A stretch of 42,207 nt of DNA from JBCAWW01 sp039024315 (GCA_039024315.1 JBCCQN010000048.1:1-42207), one strand, 5' to 3'. Counted from the stretch's first letter, positions 33,048-41,416 are shown. Program-made: numbers and translations. Notes: a model not told the origin generated them from the sequence alone.

Positions 33048-35807
33048 ATGAATAAAAAAGCAAACCTTTGGGTAATGCTATGCTTGTGTTTGGTATTGAA
33101 GGGAGAAGCAAAAACGGTAGTACCAACCGCTAAAGCAGTCAGCGATTGCTCGACTGCTGCATTGTCCTTAAAGCAAGAGGAGGCTAGGAATAATTGGCAA
33201 TCGGGTGATAATCCAGCTACCATTGCGAGTTACCTTGATATTCTTACGTGTGAACCAAGCCTTGCTGTAGCATATGAATGTTATCGCTTCATAGGTGGAG
33301 CCAATCATCGCATGGGCCAATATCAAGAAGCAATGCATGCCTATCGACAAGCCGAAAGCACAGTGATGGAGCTCCCTCCTTCAGAGCAAAATTACCTCGC
33401 CAATGTACATAGCTCAAAAGGCATGATTTTTCGCATTTGGGGAGATTATGAGCAAGCAATTAATAGCTTCAACGCCTCTCTTATACATGCCAAGGACAAT
33501 GACACCCGCGATAGCACAAAAAATGTCATTAGCGCTTTGATTAACCTCGCCCAAACCTACCGGTTTAAGGGCGAGCCTCAAAAGGCACAAGCCAGATTTC
33601 AAGAAGCCCTAAAATTTGCTCGCAATGGCTACGAATATTATCGACCCTACATCCTAGATGGCTTTGCCGAATTCGCGCTTGAAAACAAGCAATATCCAGA
33701 AGCGCTTCAATATTACCAAGAAGCGAAAAAGGGTTTTGCCTCAATGCCAACCGCAGTAGCTCAAACCCAAGGAAACATTGCAGAAGTTTACATTGCCATG
33801 GGTCAAAACTTTAGGGCTCAAAAGGCTTTGGCTCAAGCGGTAAAGATGGGCCAAGAAGCGATGAATAACACCCGCGAGCTAGGCAAAATCTACCTCGCCC
33901 AAGGTCAACATTTCGAAAAGCTCAATCAGTTTGACAAAGCCCTCGCCTGCTATCAATCGGCCCTCGCCCAAGTACTACCCGACATTGATCTGATCGATCG
34001 TCTGAGTTTCAAAGTACCGGCAAAATTTCCGCCTGAAAATGTCATCATGGATGCCCTTGACGGTAAAGCCCGCGTTTTTCGTCAACTGGCGCAACAGGAT
34101 CCTCACAAATATCACCCATTAGCCCTGCAACATTGGCAATGGGCGCTCCAGTGCCAAGCTAGCTTGCGCGCCAACTATCAAGAACATACCTCCAAATATC
34201 AGTTGGTCAATGAGACCAGGGGCTTAGCTGAGCCTGCTATGGAACAAGCTTGGTTGCTCTGGCAAGCAACAAAAGAGCCTGAGTATCTAAAAATCGGTTT
34301 TGAGCTATCAGAGCGGACCAAAGCCTCCATGATGCTAGAACTGATGCGAGAGCTGGATTTACGCGATTTTCAGGCGCTCCCCTCCGAGGAACGTTCAGTC
34401 TGGGATACCCTACAAGCGCAACTGGCTGAAATCGACCGAGCCTTAATCCTTGCGTCAAATAGTAGTCAGCGAAAGACATTAGGAAACCAGCGTTTTGCCC
34501 TCAAGCAAGAGATTTTCCGGCTAGAAAAAGATTGGGAGAATCGTTTTCCCGCTTATCAAGCCGTTAAAAACGACTTGACTACGCGTTCTCCGCAGGAGAT
34601 CCAAGCGCAAATGCAACCCAATCAGGCCATGATCAGCTATAGCATAGGGGAGGCACAATCTTATGCGTGGGTGATCCGCAAGGACAGCATGATCTGGACA
34701 GCTTTAGCGTTGAATTCAGCGCTAAATCAGGAGATCGTAGCCTTTAGAAAAGGGCTCGAAATCGGGGCTTTGGACATAGACCAAAAATCCTTTGCGCTTT
34801 ATCAGAAGCTACTTGCCCCTTTGCAAGAACATCTAACAGGCATCAAACACTTGAGCATTGTTCCGGATCAGGCAATGGCCTTATTGCCTTTTGATGCCCT
34901 CCTTATGAAGGCCCCCAAAGCAAAACAAAAAAGTTTTGAAAAGCCTTATTTAGTCCGAGCTTTTCCTTTGAGCTATGCTTTTTCGGCTACTTTATGGGCC
35001 GAGATGAAAGGAGGGAAAACCACTGCGCTCAACCCCAATATCCTCGCTGTTGCTCCCGATTTTCCCTATACGCCCGAACTTTTGGCTATGGCTCAAGACC
35101 CTAATTTTGATCCTAATAGAGCCTGTATCACGCCAATCAAAAACCTAGCTGAGATCGACAGCTTGGCTAAGCTTTCAGACATCATCACGCTGGTTGGCGA
35201 GCAGGCTACAAGGGAGCAGCTTTTAGCTCAACTTGAGCAATACGCCTTCGTCCATATCGCTACTCACGCCATGGCCGACGACCTAGATCCAAGCAAAACA
35301 TTTTTGATTTTGTGGGAGCAGGGAAGTGAATTGAAGGTCTGCGAAGAAACCTACCCCAACCTCACGGCCCTTTATATGAACGAGCTGCTACACCATCGTA
35401 TCAAAGCAGAAATGGTGGTCTTAGCAGCCTGCCAAACGGGTGTGGGGAGATACCATCATGGAGAAGGCCTAGCTAGCTTAGCGCGTAGTTTTGCCTTGGC
35501 AGGGGCCAATAGTGTGGTGGCCTCACTGTGGTCGGTCAAAGATCGTAGCACTCGCAAGATGATGCCGCGCTTCTACCAATACCTCAAGGAGGGAGATAGC
35601 AAGGATGTAGCCCTACAAAAGGCCAAGATCGATCTCCTAGAAAGCGGCCTAGGAGATCCCGTTCATTGGGCCTCTTTTATCGTCATGGGTGATCCAGCTC
35701 CGGTAGAGATTCCAGATAAAAGCTCAAAAGCCTGGTGGGCATTACTTTTACTCGCTCCTTTGCTGGTGATCATCGTTCGGCGCAGCCGTAGTAGTAAGGC
35801 TTCATAA
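33048..35807 (+). CDS. Exported TPR-CHAT protease-like protein
   Basis: 919 residues. Signal peptide about 1-22 (LWVMLCLCLVLKGEAKT). TPR repeats about 75-310 (GQYQEAMHAYRQAE, GDYEQAINSFNASL, KQYPEALQYYQEA, NQFDKALACYQSAL). A helical linker about 320-510 precedes a CHAT domain about 580-880 with the catalytic pair H740 (HIATHA) and C795 (VLAACQTGVG), plus HHGEGLASLARSFALAGANSVVASLW. A C-terminal membrane helix (ALLLLAPLLVIIV, about 898-910) with an RRSR tail puts the tail in the cytoplasm. CHAT domains are caspase-like cysteine peptidases; here export implies a periplasmic role. Cotranscribed with the PKD-like protein upstream, a candidate substrate or partner. Mini-hairpin repeats lie at 34581-34598 and 35772-35788. 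Confidence 0.9.
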   Translation: MNKKANLWVMLCLCLVLKGEAKTVVPTAKAVSDCSTAALSLKQEEARNNWQSGDNPATIASYLDILTCEPSLAVAYECYRFIGGANHRMGQYQEAMHAYRQAESTVMELPPSEQNYLANVHSSKGMIFRIWGDYEQAINSFNASLIHAKDNDTRDSTKNVISALINLAQTYRFKGEPQKAQARFQEALKFARNGYEYYRPYILDGFAEFALENKQYPEALQYYQEAKKGFASMPTAVAQTQGNIAEVYIAMGQNFRAQKALAQAVKMGQEAMNNTRELGKIYLAQGQHFEKLNQFDKALACYQSALAQVLPDIDLIDRLSFKVPAKFPPENVIMDALDGKARVFRQLAQQDPHKYHPLALQHWQWALQCQASLRANYQEHTSKYQLVNETRGLAEPAMEQAWLLWQATKEPEYLKIGFELSERTKASMMLELMRELDLRDFQALPSEERSVWDTLQAQLAEIDRALILASNSSQRKTLGNQRFALKQEIFRLEKDWENRFPAYQAVKNDLTTRSPQEIQAQMQPNQAMISYSIGEAQSYAWVIRKDSMIWTALALNSALNQEIVAFRKGLEIGALDIDQKSFALYQKLLAPLQEHLTGIKHLSIVPDQAMALLPFDALLMKAPKAKQKSFEKPYLVRAFPLSYAFSATLWAEMKGGKTTALNPNILAVAPDFPYTPELLAMAQDPNFDPNRACITPIKNLAEIDSLAKLSDIITLVGEQATREQLLAQLEQYAFVHIATHAMADDLDPSKTFLILWEQGSELKVCEETYPNLTALYMNELLHHRIKAEMVVLAACQTGVGRYHHGEGLASLARSFALAGANSVVASLWSVKDRSTRKMMPRFYQYLKEGDSKDVALQKAKIDLLESGLGDPVHWASFIVMGDPAPVEIPDKSSKAWWALLLLAPLLVIIVRRSRSSKAS
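34581..34598 (+). repeat. GCGTT-hairpin mini-repeat
   Basis: ACGCGTTCTCCGCAGGAG: stem CTCC/GGAG, loop GCA, in the linker before the CHAT domain. Confidence 0.55.
35772..35788 (+). repeat. GCGTT-hairpin mini-repeat
   Basis: ATCGTTCGGCGCAGCCG: stem CGGC/GCCG, loop GCA, encoding part of the basic tail of the CHAT protein. Confidence 0.55.
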
Positions 35808-35834
35808 TTGCCTGCGCTTCTTTCTAGCGGCATA

Positions 35835-35852
35835 CTGCTGCGCAGAACGCTT
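35835..35852 (-). repeat. GCGTT-hairpin mini-repeat, intergenic
   Basis: AAGCGTTCTGCGCAGCAG: stem CTGC/GCAG, loop GCA, just downstream of the CHAT gene. Confidence 0.65.
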
Positions 35853-35878
35853 ATTTGCATCTGTTGGATTGTTGATTT

Positions 35879-35929
35879 TTTGAGTTATCGGATGAGTGGA
35901 TCTTTGCTTCAATCATTCCATAACTCAAA
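35879..35929 (+). terminator. Hairpin after the CHAT operon
   Basis: The arms TTTGAGTTAT (35879-35888) and ATAACTCAAA (35920-35929) are perfectly complementary over 10 bp, with a 31-nt loop that has partial inner pairing (GGATGA with TCATTCC). It lies about 70 nt after the CHAT stop. A run of T precedes rather than follows the stem, so the terminator call is tentative; an operator for the next gene is the alternative. Confidence 0.4.
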
Positions 35930-36011
35930 GAGTCAAATCTGCCCTATTTTGTAACCTTGTGCCTCTCTAAAAAGTACAGTCTATTTCCACTTAGCATTTA
36001 GCACAACACAC

Positions 36012-37094
36012 ATGGCAGAATTGATCGATGCGTTCGATTACTATAATGACTTCGAACTGCACTCCTATTTTACCGTCGCTTACGATAGCCTACCGTCTCA
36101 TTTGGTCCTCAATTTGCCGCTCAAAGAGAGTAAGCAAAATATGGACATGGTGATGGCGCAGATTGACTTTGCCCAATTTGGCCTCCAACCGCTTTTCAAA
36201 TATTGGTCAACCAAGGACACTCAAAATACTCACATTGAGGACGATTATGCTTATAAAAGCTTTTTCAAAAGTGAAAGTCATAAGCTCGTCTTAAAAATTG
36301 CGCTCTACCAAGAAACATTAGAAATAGACTTTTTGTATGATCTCCAAGACCCTGCACTAGAACAATGGGTTTTGACCACCAATCATCAGCTACGGAGCCT
36401 GTTTGGTGAGCAAAGACACCAGTCCTTCAAGGTCTTGACACGTGATGACCGGCGCTTTTCGACGGAAGAAGTCAAGGCCGGCAACTTTCAAGACCTCAAC
36501 ATTGAGCAGCATTACAATGATGATTTTGGCCCAATCGATGCCACGATTACGAAAGGGATTGAAGCCGTATCATCAGGTCTGATTCTCTTACATGGCGTTC
36601 CCGGCACGGGAAAAACCTCCTACATCAAGCACCTAATCGGCAAGTTTAAAGAGCGCTCTTTCATTTTTGTCCAAAACGAATTTGTTAAAGAATTGCTCAA
36701 GCCGGAGTTCATCACCTTTATCCTTCGCCACAAAGATGCCATCCTCATCATCGAAGATGCCGAAAGAGTGATCATGTCGCGTGAGTTTTCGAAGGAAGAT
36801 TCGGTCGTTTCGACCATCTTACAATTAACCGACGGTCTATTTAGCGACTACCTCAATCTTAAGATCATCTGCACCTTCAACTCTAGTCTCGAAAAAATCG
36901 ACAAAGCCCTCTTGCGCAAAGGTCGCATGATCGCTAAGTATGAATTCAAGCCCCTAACGGTAGCCAAAGCAAATCAGTTGGCCTTAGCTTTGGGCCAGGA
37001 AGAGCCTAATGAAGCAATGAGCCTTGCCGAAATTTATAAAATGCAGGAACCCACATTTGCGCAAGAAGAGCGAAAGAAAATCGGCTTTAGTTGA
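36012..37094 (+). CDS. AAA family ATPase with unique N-terminal domain
   Basis: 360 residues. The N-terminal half (1-170) matches no family I know. The ATPase core follows: Walker A GVPGTGKT (195-202), Walker B AILIIEDAER (about 243-252), sensor 1 CTFNSS and a conserved RKGRM segment likely carrying the arginine finger. The ED order in Walker B and the TFN sensor resemble the BCS1/proteasomal-like clade of remodelling ATPases. No signal peptide or membrane segment. It probably unfolds or remodels a protein target, unidentified. The serine hydrolase gene follows after 24 nt, suggesting one transcription unit. Confidence 0.85.
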   Translation: MAELIDAFDYYNDFELHSYFTVAYDSLPSHLVLNLPLKESKQNMDMVMAQIDFAQFGLQPLFKYWSTKDTQNTHIEDDYAYKSFFKSESHKLVLKIALYQETLEIDFLYDLQDPALEQWVLTTNHQLRSLFGEQRHQSFKVLTRDDRRFSTEEVKAGNFQDLNIEQHYNDDFGPIDATITKGIEAVSSGLILLHGVPGTGKTSYIKHLIGKFKERSFIFVQNEFVKELLKPEFITFILRHKDAILIIEDAERVIMSREFSKEDSVVSTILQLTDGLFSDYLNLKIICTFNSSLEKIDKALLRKGRMIAKYEFKPLTVAKANQLALALGQEEPNEAMSLAEIYKMQEPTFAQEERKKIGFS

Positions 37095-37118
37095 TTTCTT
37101 ATGTAACTTCTACTCGCT

Positions 37119-38483
37119 ATGCTAAAAAAAGGACTACTTATCGCGCTCGGCCTGATTTTGGCCGGAGCCCTTATCATTGGTGGCAATATTTTTGCCCCCA
37201 TCGGCACGGCTTATTCGGCCAAAATTATGTGTTCTTGTGTCTTTGTCTCTGGCCGTCAGCCTGCCTCAGTAGAGAAGCAAGACCTCAGCGCCTATTGGTA
37301 TATCAGCAATGAGGTGGACCCACAACAAAAAACCGTCAAAAGCAGCCTCGCCTTTTGGGAACGCACGGCTATTTTTCGTGAGGGATTGGGTTGTACCCTT
37401 TTGAGTGGCCGACAGCCCGAAGAGTTGGTCGGCGGCAGTATCCAAAAAAGTAATACCCGTTCGCTGCACTATAAAGTCCTGCGAGATTATGAAGATAGCT
37501 TAGCGCTACCGTTTGCCCTAGATGTAGCAAAGCTATCTGCGGCGATAGACTATGCGTTCATCGAAGATGATAATCCCGAAGCAGCTCAAAAAAATACCCG
37601 AGCGGTGGTGGTTATGTATGATAGTATCGTCCTTGCCGAACGCTATGGCCCCGGCTTTGACGCTCAGACGCCTTTGCTAGGTTGGTCGATGACCAAAAGT
37701 GTGACTCAAACTCAAATCGGCATGCTCGTCAAAGACGGAAAGTTGGATATTAATGCGCCTGCGCCCGTACCCGAATGGCAAAGCGAGGGGGATCCGCGCA
37801 GAGCCATCACGCTAGATCAACTGCTGAGAATGAGTAGCGGCCTTGACTTTGAAGAGAAATATTTTCCACCGGCCGATGCGACTACTATGCTATTTGAGGA
37901 GCCCAGTGCAGCAGAGTACGCGGCACAAAGTCAGCTCGCTTTTGCTCCTGATAGTCAATGGTATTATTCCAGTGCAACCTCCAATCTGCTAGCGAGAATC
38001 GTGAGGCAAAGCCTGAGCGATGAAGAGACTTATCTCAATTTTGTCCACAAACGTTTGTTCCAGCCCTTGGGCATGCAAAGTGCCATCATGGAGCCTGACG
38101 CTTCCGGAACCTATGTGGGCTCTTCCTTCATGTACGCCAATGCCCGCGATTGGGCCAAGTTTGGTTTGCTCTATCTGAGGGACGGTATCTGGCAGGGCAA
38201 GCGGATACTGCCCGAGGGCTGGGTAGATTATACACGGACACCAACCCCCAAAAGCAGACAAGGGTGTTATGGGGCTCAGTTTTGGCTCAACGCCGGCAAT
38301 GAAGAGGGCCAACCTTTTCCGAGCTTACCAGACGATTTATACTATCCGTCTGGTTTTGAAGGTCAGCACGTTTTTATCATCCCTTCCCGCAATATGATCA
38401 TCACTCGTCTCGGCTATACTCCAGACCGCGATGTGTTTGATATAGAGACCTTCGTGGGAGGGATCTTAGATGCTGTGGGTTAG
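37119..38483 (+). CDS. Membrane-anchored beta-lactamase-family serine hydrolase
   Basis: 454 residues. An N-terminal hydrophobic segment (LLIALGLILAGALIIGG, about 5-22) anchors or exports it. The catalytic SxxK is S190-MT-K193 (GWSMTKSV), with a Tyr motif at Y283 (WYYSSATSN). The segment order and the GLDFEEKY, QPLGMQSAIMEPD and FGLLYLRDGIWQGKRILPEGWV motifs resemble the 6-aminohexanoate-dimer hydrolase/esterase subgroup rather than resistance beta-lactamases. It is a second, distinct member in this window after 25126-27033. Paired with the AAA ATPase upstream. GCGTTCATCGAAGATG at 37554-37569 fits the mini-hairpin pattern but may be ordinary codons. Confidence 0.88.
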   Translation: MLKKGLLIALGLILAGALIIGGNIFAPIGTAYSAKIMCSCVFVSGRQPASVEKQDLSAYWYISNEVDPQQKTVKSSLAFWERTAIFREGLGCTLLSGRQPEELVGGSIQKSNTRSLHYKVLRDYEDSLALPFALDVAKLSAAIDYAFIEDDNPEAAQKNTRAVVVMYDSIVLAERYGPGFDAQTPLLGWSMTKSVTQTQIGMLVKDGKLDINAPAPVPEWQSEGDPRRAITLDQLLRMSSGLDFEEKYFPPADATTMLFEEPSAAEYAAQSQLAFAPDSQWYYSSATSNLLARIVRQSLSDEETYLNFVHKRLFQPLGMQSAIMEPDASGTYVGSSFMYANARDWAKFGLLYLRDGIWQGKRILPEGWVDYTRTPTPKSRQGCYGAQFWLNAGNEEGQPFPSLPDDLYYPSGFEGQHVFIIPSRNMIITRLGYTPDRDVFDIETFVGGILDAVG

Positions 38484-38508
38484 GGTTGGGGAGTCCTTTG
38501 GTTTTTTA

Positions 38509-38526
38509 CCGCTTCGCGGAACGCTT
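38509..38526 (-). repeat. GCGTT-hairpin mini-repeat, intergenic
   Basis: AAGCGTTCCGCGAAGCGG: identical to 14594-14611, on the opposite strand, 26 nt after the serine hydrolase stop. Confidence 0.65.
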
Positions 38527-38588
38527 ATCTCTTGAGGGTGTGCTATGCTGATTAATAAAGTGAATATTGCTTCGTAAAAAACTCGATT

Positions 38589-38628
38589 TTCCTCCCCCTT
38601 ACCCCCTCCAAAGGCTACGGTTTGTACA
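38589..38628 (+). repeat. Left inverted repeat of the IS4-like element
   Basis: It pairs with 40140-40180 in inverted orientation: TCCTCCCCCTTA, then a C-rich part with a few differences, then GGCTACGGTTTGTACA (G where the other end has C). Confidence 0.75.
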
Positions 38629-38744
38629 CAAGTTTTTCTCTGTCCCCAAAAATATGTAGACTAGGTTTCACCCTCTAATTTTCTCCTTTCTTGGCTTGCT
38701 CCTTTTCTCCCTATTGTCGCGCAGGCATTAATCCTGCTGCTTCG

Positions 38745-40133
38745 ATGGCTTATTCCGATCTTCGTTTAAGTCGTCGGCATGATGCTCTGCTAGATCGGAT
38801 GGTCTCGAAGCAAAGTAATGTTGTCCATCAAATTGCAGTCAATTATGCAGAAGAACGCGGGTTTTATCGTTTTTTACAGAATAAACAGGTTTCAATTCCC
38901 CAGATGTTAGCACAGCTAATCCGTACTCCCGCAGTGGATCTGTCTGATCGTCAACTAGTAGTCATTGGCGATACCACTGAAATCTCGCTCAAAAAAGCGC
39001 GTTTGAGTGCCCGAGAGGCGGCAGGCTTGGGCGTACTAAGTGATAATCGTACGCCTGGCTTTTTTGCCCATACGAACCTAGCCTTGGATGCCGATACAGG
39101 CGATGGCATCGGTTTAAGTGATCTCATGTTTTGGACTCGTCCAGTCTCTGATCAATCGTCCAAAGAAAAGAGTCGGGCCAAACACAGTCGTCCTTGGAGG
39201 GAAAAAGAGTCTCATCGCTGGTGGCGAGGGATTGAGCAGAGTGAACAACTCTTATCGACCGCCAAACAACGACTCTATGTCTTCGATTCTGAAGCCGATG
39301 TCGCTGATTTGTGGGAAGAGGCCATCTCCCAAGAGGTCGATCTCCTCATTCGGGTTCAGCAACAAGCTCGTTGGGTTCCCTCAGCCTCGATGGATGTATT
39401 TGCCTACTTACAAGGCTTCGAATGGAGAGATGAATATGAGCTTGCCATCAGTGCATTAACGCGCCGGAACTATTCAAAAAATCGGCCTCAAAGTAGGAGG
39501 GCTCGAAATGCTCAGATGCAACTACGATTTGGTTCGGTCGAGGTCCAATTAGTGAAAAAGAGACCTAAGACAGTTCCCCTTTATGCAATAGAGGCGCTTG
39601 AATCCGCCCAAAGTTGTCCAGAAAACGAAGAACCCATTCACTGGGTCTTGCTGACAACACGTCCCGTCGAGAGTATTACGCAAGCACGAGAAATGATCAA
39701 ATGGTATGAATGGCGATGGCAAATTGAACAACTCTTTCGGACCCTGAAAAAGCAAGGCTTTCAGATCGAAGAGACCGAACTCAGAACGGTAGAAGCCATT
39801 TTCAAACAATCCCTGCTGAGTTTCGAGGCGGCTTTCCGGGTGATGCGCTTAGTGATGGCCAGAGACCAACATGAAGGCCAAAAGATCAGCGAAATCTTTA
39901 GCCAAGCAGAACAACGATGTCTCCAGAAACTCAATCAAACCCTCGAAGGAAAAACCCTGAAACAGCAAAACCCCTTTTCTCCAAACCAACTCGCTTTTGC
40001 CAGTTGGGTAATTGCACGGCTGGGGGGATGGAAAGGCTACCAAGCGCAGAGACCACCAGGACCCATACGAATGAAAAGAGGATTAGAACAATTTCGAACC
40101 TATTGCAAAGCATGGGAATACTTTGACCCATAA
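38745..40133 (+). CDS. IS4-family DDE transposase
   Basis: 462 residues from the ATG at 38745; a TTG frame start at 38691 would add 18 residues. The N-terminal LSRRHDALLDRM...GFYRFLQNKQVSI resembles the Tn5-type DNA-binding region. The first catalytic Asp is in VVIGDTTEIS, the second in RLYVFDSEADV. The C-terminal YREK signature (Y-2-R-3-E-6-K in YEWRWQIEQLFRTLK) supplies the catalytic Glu and defines the IS4 family. It cuts and rejoins DNA at the inverted repeats. Full-length and apparently intact. Confidence 0.92.
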   Translation: MAYSDLRLSRRHDALLDRMVSKQSNVVHQIAVNYAEERGFYRFLQNKQVSIPQMLAQLIRTPAVDLSDRQLVVIGDTTEISLKKARLSAREAAGLGVLSDNRTPGFFAHTNLALDADTGDGIGLSDLMFWTRPVSDQSSKEKSRAKHSRPWREKESHRWWRGIEQSEQLLSTAKQRLYVFDSEADVADLWEEAISQEVDLLIRVQQQARWVPSASMDVFAYLQGFEWRDEYELAISALTRRNYSKNRPQSRRARNAQMQLRFGSVEVQLVKKRPKTVPLYAIEALESAQSCPENEEPIHWVLLTTRPVESITQAREMIKWYEWRWQIEQLFRTLKKQGFQIEETELRTVEAIFKQSLLSFEAAFRVMRLVMARDQHEGQKISEIFSQAEQRCLQKLNQTLEGKTLKQQNPFSPNQLAFASWVIARLGGWKGYQAQRPPGPIRMKRGLEQFRTYCKAWEYFDP

Positions 40134-40139
40134 AATTTA

Positions 40140-40180
40140 TGTACAAACGGTAGCCTCCGAAGGGGGATTAAGGGGGAGGA
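40140..40180 (-). repeat. Right inverted repeat of the IS4-like element
   Basis: Inverted partner of 38589-38628. It starts at TGTACAAACGGTAGCC, 7 nt after the transposase stop, and ends in AAGGGGGAGGA. Confidence 0.75.
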
Positions 40181-40209
40181 ATAAATCTCGGGTGACTCCA
40201 ATATCCTCC

Positions 40210-41301
40210 CTACAACTTCACCTCTTTGCCCGTAGCTGCGGCCTGATAAATCGCCTCTACGATCCGGATATCTCGCATCCCTTCTTCTCCCGGTACCAGA
40301 AAAGGCGTGTCCGCAATCAGCGCTTCTGCATCATCGTCCATTTGTTTGGCCTGCTGATTAGGGATAGTCAAGTTGAGTTTGGTACCATCACTGGTTTTGC
40401 CTTTGATGCCGCTATAGGCCTGGAAAGGAGAGAGTTCGTACCAGCCGTCTTTACAATCGACGCGCAAAGTATTCATCGACATTCCCAAACTTGTTTTGCC
40501 GCTGCCAATGATCCCTTCTGGGAACACTAGTTCGAAGCTAGTGGTCTCATCCACCTCGTGGTAGATTTTAGGTCTAGTGGTTTCATGCTTCGCAGAACGC
40601 ACTGCTATCGGCTCTAGGCCTGCGGCATAGCGTAGGGCATTGAGGGGATAGACGCCCATATCATACATAGCCCCGCCACCTAATGCTTTGTTTTGCTTCC
40701 AATGGTCGCTGCGACCATCAAAATAACCCGCCTCGGCACTGAGTTTGAGCATGTCGCCATAAGGTTTTTCCTTAGCGTAGCGCATGATAGTTTGAGTGTT
40801 GGGCTCGTGCTGCATGCGGTAGCCAATGGCTAGCTTGACCTTGTTTTTGTTACAAGCATCGATCATAGTTTGGCATTCCTTGGCCGTGATGGCCATGGGT
40901 TTTTCGCACCAAACATGCTTGCCGGCATTGGCGGCTATGATGCTGTATTTGGCGTGTAAGCCGGTAGGAAGCACGATGTAAATGATGTCGATATCGTCAT
41001 TGTTGGCGACCTCATGCAGCTTATCGTAATTGTAGACATTGGCATCTTTGATGCCGTATTTTTCTTGCCATACAGGGATCTTTTCAGGACTGCCGGTAAC
41101 GATCCCCCGTAGCTCACAATGTTCTGTTAACTGTAAGGCGGGAGCGAGCACATCACGGCTATAATATCCTAGGCCAACAAGGGCTACGCCTAGCTTGGCT
41201 TTGGGACGAGCGTTCAGCAAGGCTGGAAAACCCAAAGGCGCTAAACTGAGGGCAGCGGCAGAGGTCTTGAGAAATTGGCGGCGTTTGTACTGATTTGACA
41301 T
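40210..41301 (-). CDS. Tat-exported Gfo/Idh/MocA family oxidoreductase
   Basis: 363 residues. The N-terminus has a Tat signal (KRRQFLKTSAAALSLAP). The Rossmann motif is GVALVGLGYYSRD (38-50), and the family EKP motif is at 133-135 (WCEKPMA). The C-terminal sheet region includes GGGAMYDMGVYPLNALRY. Members such as glucose-fructose oxidoreductase are NAD(P)-dependent, act on sugars, and use Tat export because the cofactor is bound before transport. The substrate is not readable. It is convergent with the transposase and divergent from the deaminase gene. Mini-hairpin repeats lie at 40585-40600 and, in the signal-peptide codons, at 41208-41225. Confidence 0.92.
   Translation of the reverse strand: MSNQYKRRQFLKTSAAALSLAPLGFPALLNARPKAKLGVALVGLGYYSRDVLAPALQLTEHCELRGIVTGSPEKIPVWQEKYGIKDANVYNYDKLHEVANNDDIDIIYIVLPTGLHAKYSIIAANAGKHVWCEKPMAITAKECQTMIDACNKNKVKLAIGYRMQHEPNTQTIMRYAKEKPYGDMLKLSAEAGYFDGRSDHWKQNKALGGGAMYDMGVYPLNALRYAAGLEPIAVRSAKHETTRPKIYHEVDETTSFELVFPEGIIGSGKTSLGMSMNTLRVDCKDGWYELSPFQAYSGIKGKTSDGTKLNLTIPNQQAKQMDDDAEALIADTPFLVPGEEGMRDIRIVEAIYQAAATGKEVKL
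40585..40600 (-). repeat. GCGTT-hairpin mini-repeat, partial stem
   Basis: GCGTTCTGCGAAGCAT: only TGC/GCA pair around GAA, within the oxidoreductase gene. Confidence 0.4.
41208..41225 (+). repeat. GCGTT-hairpin mini-repeat
   Basis: GAGCGTTCAGCAAGGCTG: stem CAGC/GCTG, loop AAG, in the Tat-signal codons of the oxidoreductase. Confidence 0.5.
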
Positions 41302-41350
41302 GGGGATAGGCTTTGTTTTCCCTATTTTATCGACTTATGGCTACAAATCC

Positions 41351-41364
41351 CAATTCGAGAATTG
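41351..41364. promoter_or_regulatory. Inverted repeat between divergent genes
   Basis: CAATTC-GA-GAATTG has perfect 6-bp arms, between the oxidoreductase (start 41301) and the deaminase (start 41437). It is a candidate operator; evidence is symmetry and position only. Confidence 0.3.
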
Positions 41365-41398
41365 CGATAATGGCCTAGTTCTAGAAAAAATGCTAGGG

Positions 41399-41416
41399 GA
41401 GCGTTCCCTGAAGGGA
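41399..41416 (+). repeat. GCGTT-hairpin mini-repeat, intergenic
   Basis: GAGCGTTCCCTGAAGGGA: stem TCCC/GGGA, loop TGAA, 21 nt before the deaminase ATG. Confidence 0.6.

Larger units (their letters stand above)
38589..40180 (+). mobile_element. IS4-family insertion sequence
   Basis: A single transposase gene sits between long imperfect inverted repeats: left 38589-38628 and right 40140-40180. Read inward, both go TCCTCCCCCTTA, a C-rich stretch, GGCTAC(G/C)GTTTGTACA. No clear target-site duplication was found next to these ends, so the outer limits are uncertain. The outer C-rich part also resembles sequence at 11303-11350, meaning the element may end further inside (at TGTACA) with a host repeat on each side. 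The element looks intact. Confidence 0.8.

Noticed and set aside
33048..35807. CHAT protein as the effector of the nearby EAD protein
   Set aside because: It has a signal peptide and membrane tail, no EAD, and is on the other strand with mqnC between; a direct partnership with a cytosolic adaptor is unlikely.
25126..38483. The two beta-lactamase-fold genes as antibiotic resistance determinants
   Set aside because: Their motifs and extensions match esterase/peptidase-like serine hydrolases, and nothing in the context indicates resistance.
38581..40190. Target-site duplication CTCG flanking the IS (left ACTCGATTTT, right AATCTCGGG)
   Set aside because: It is only 4 bases at unequal distances from the ends, so not above chance.
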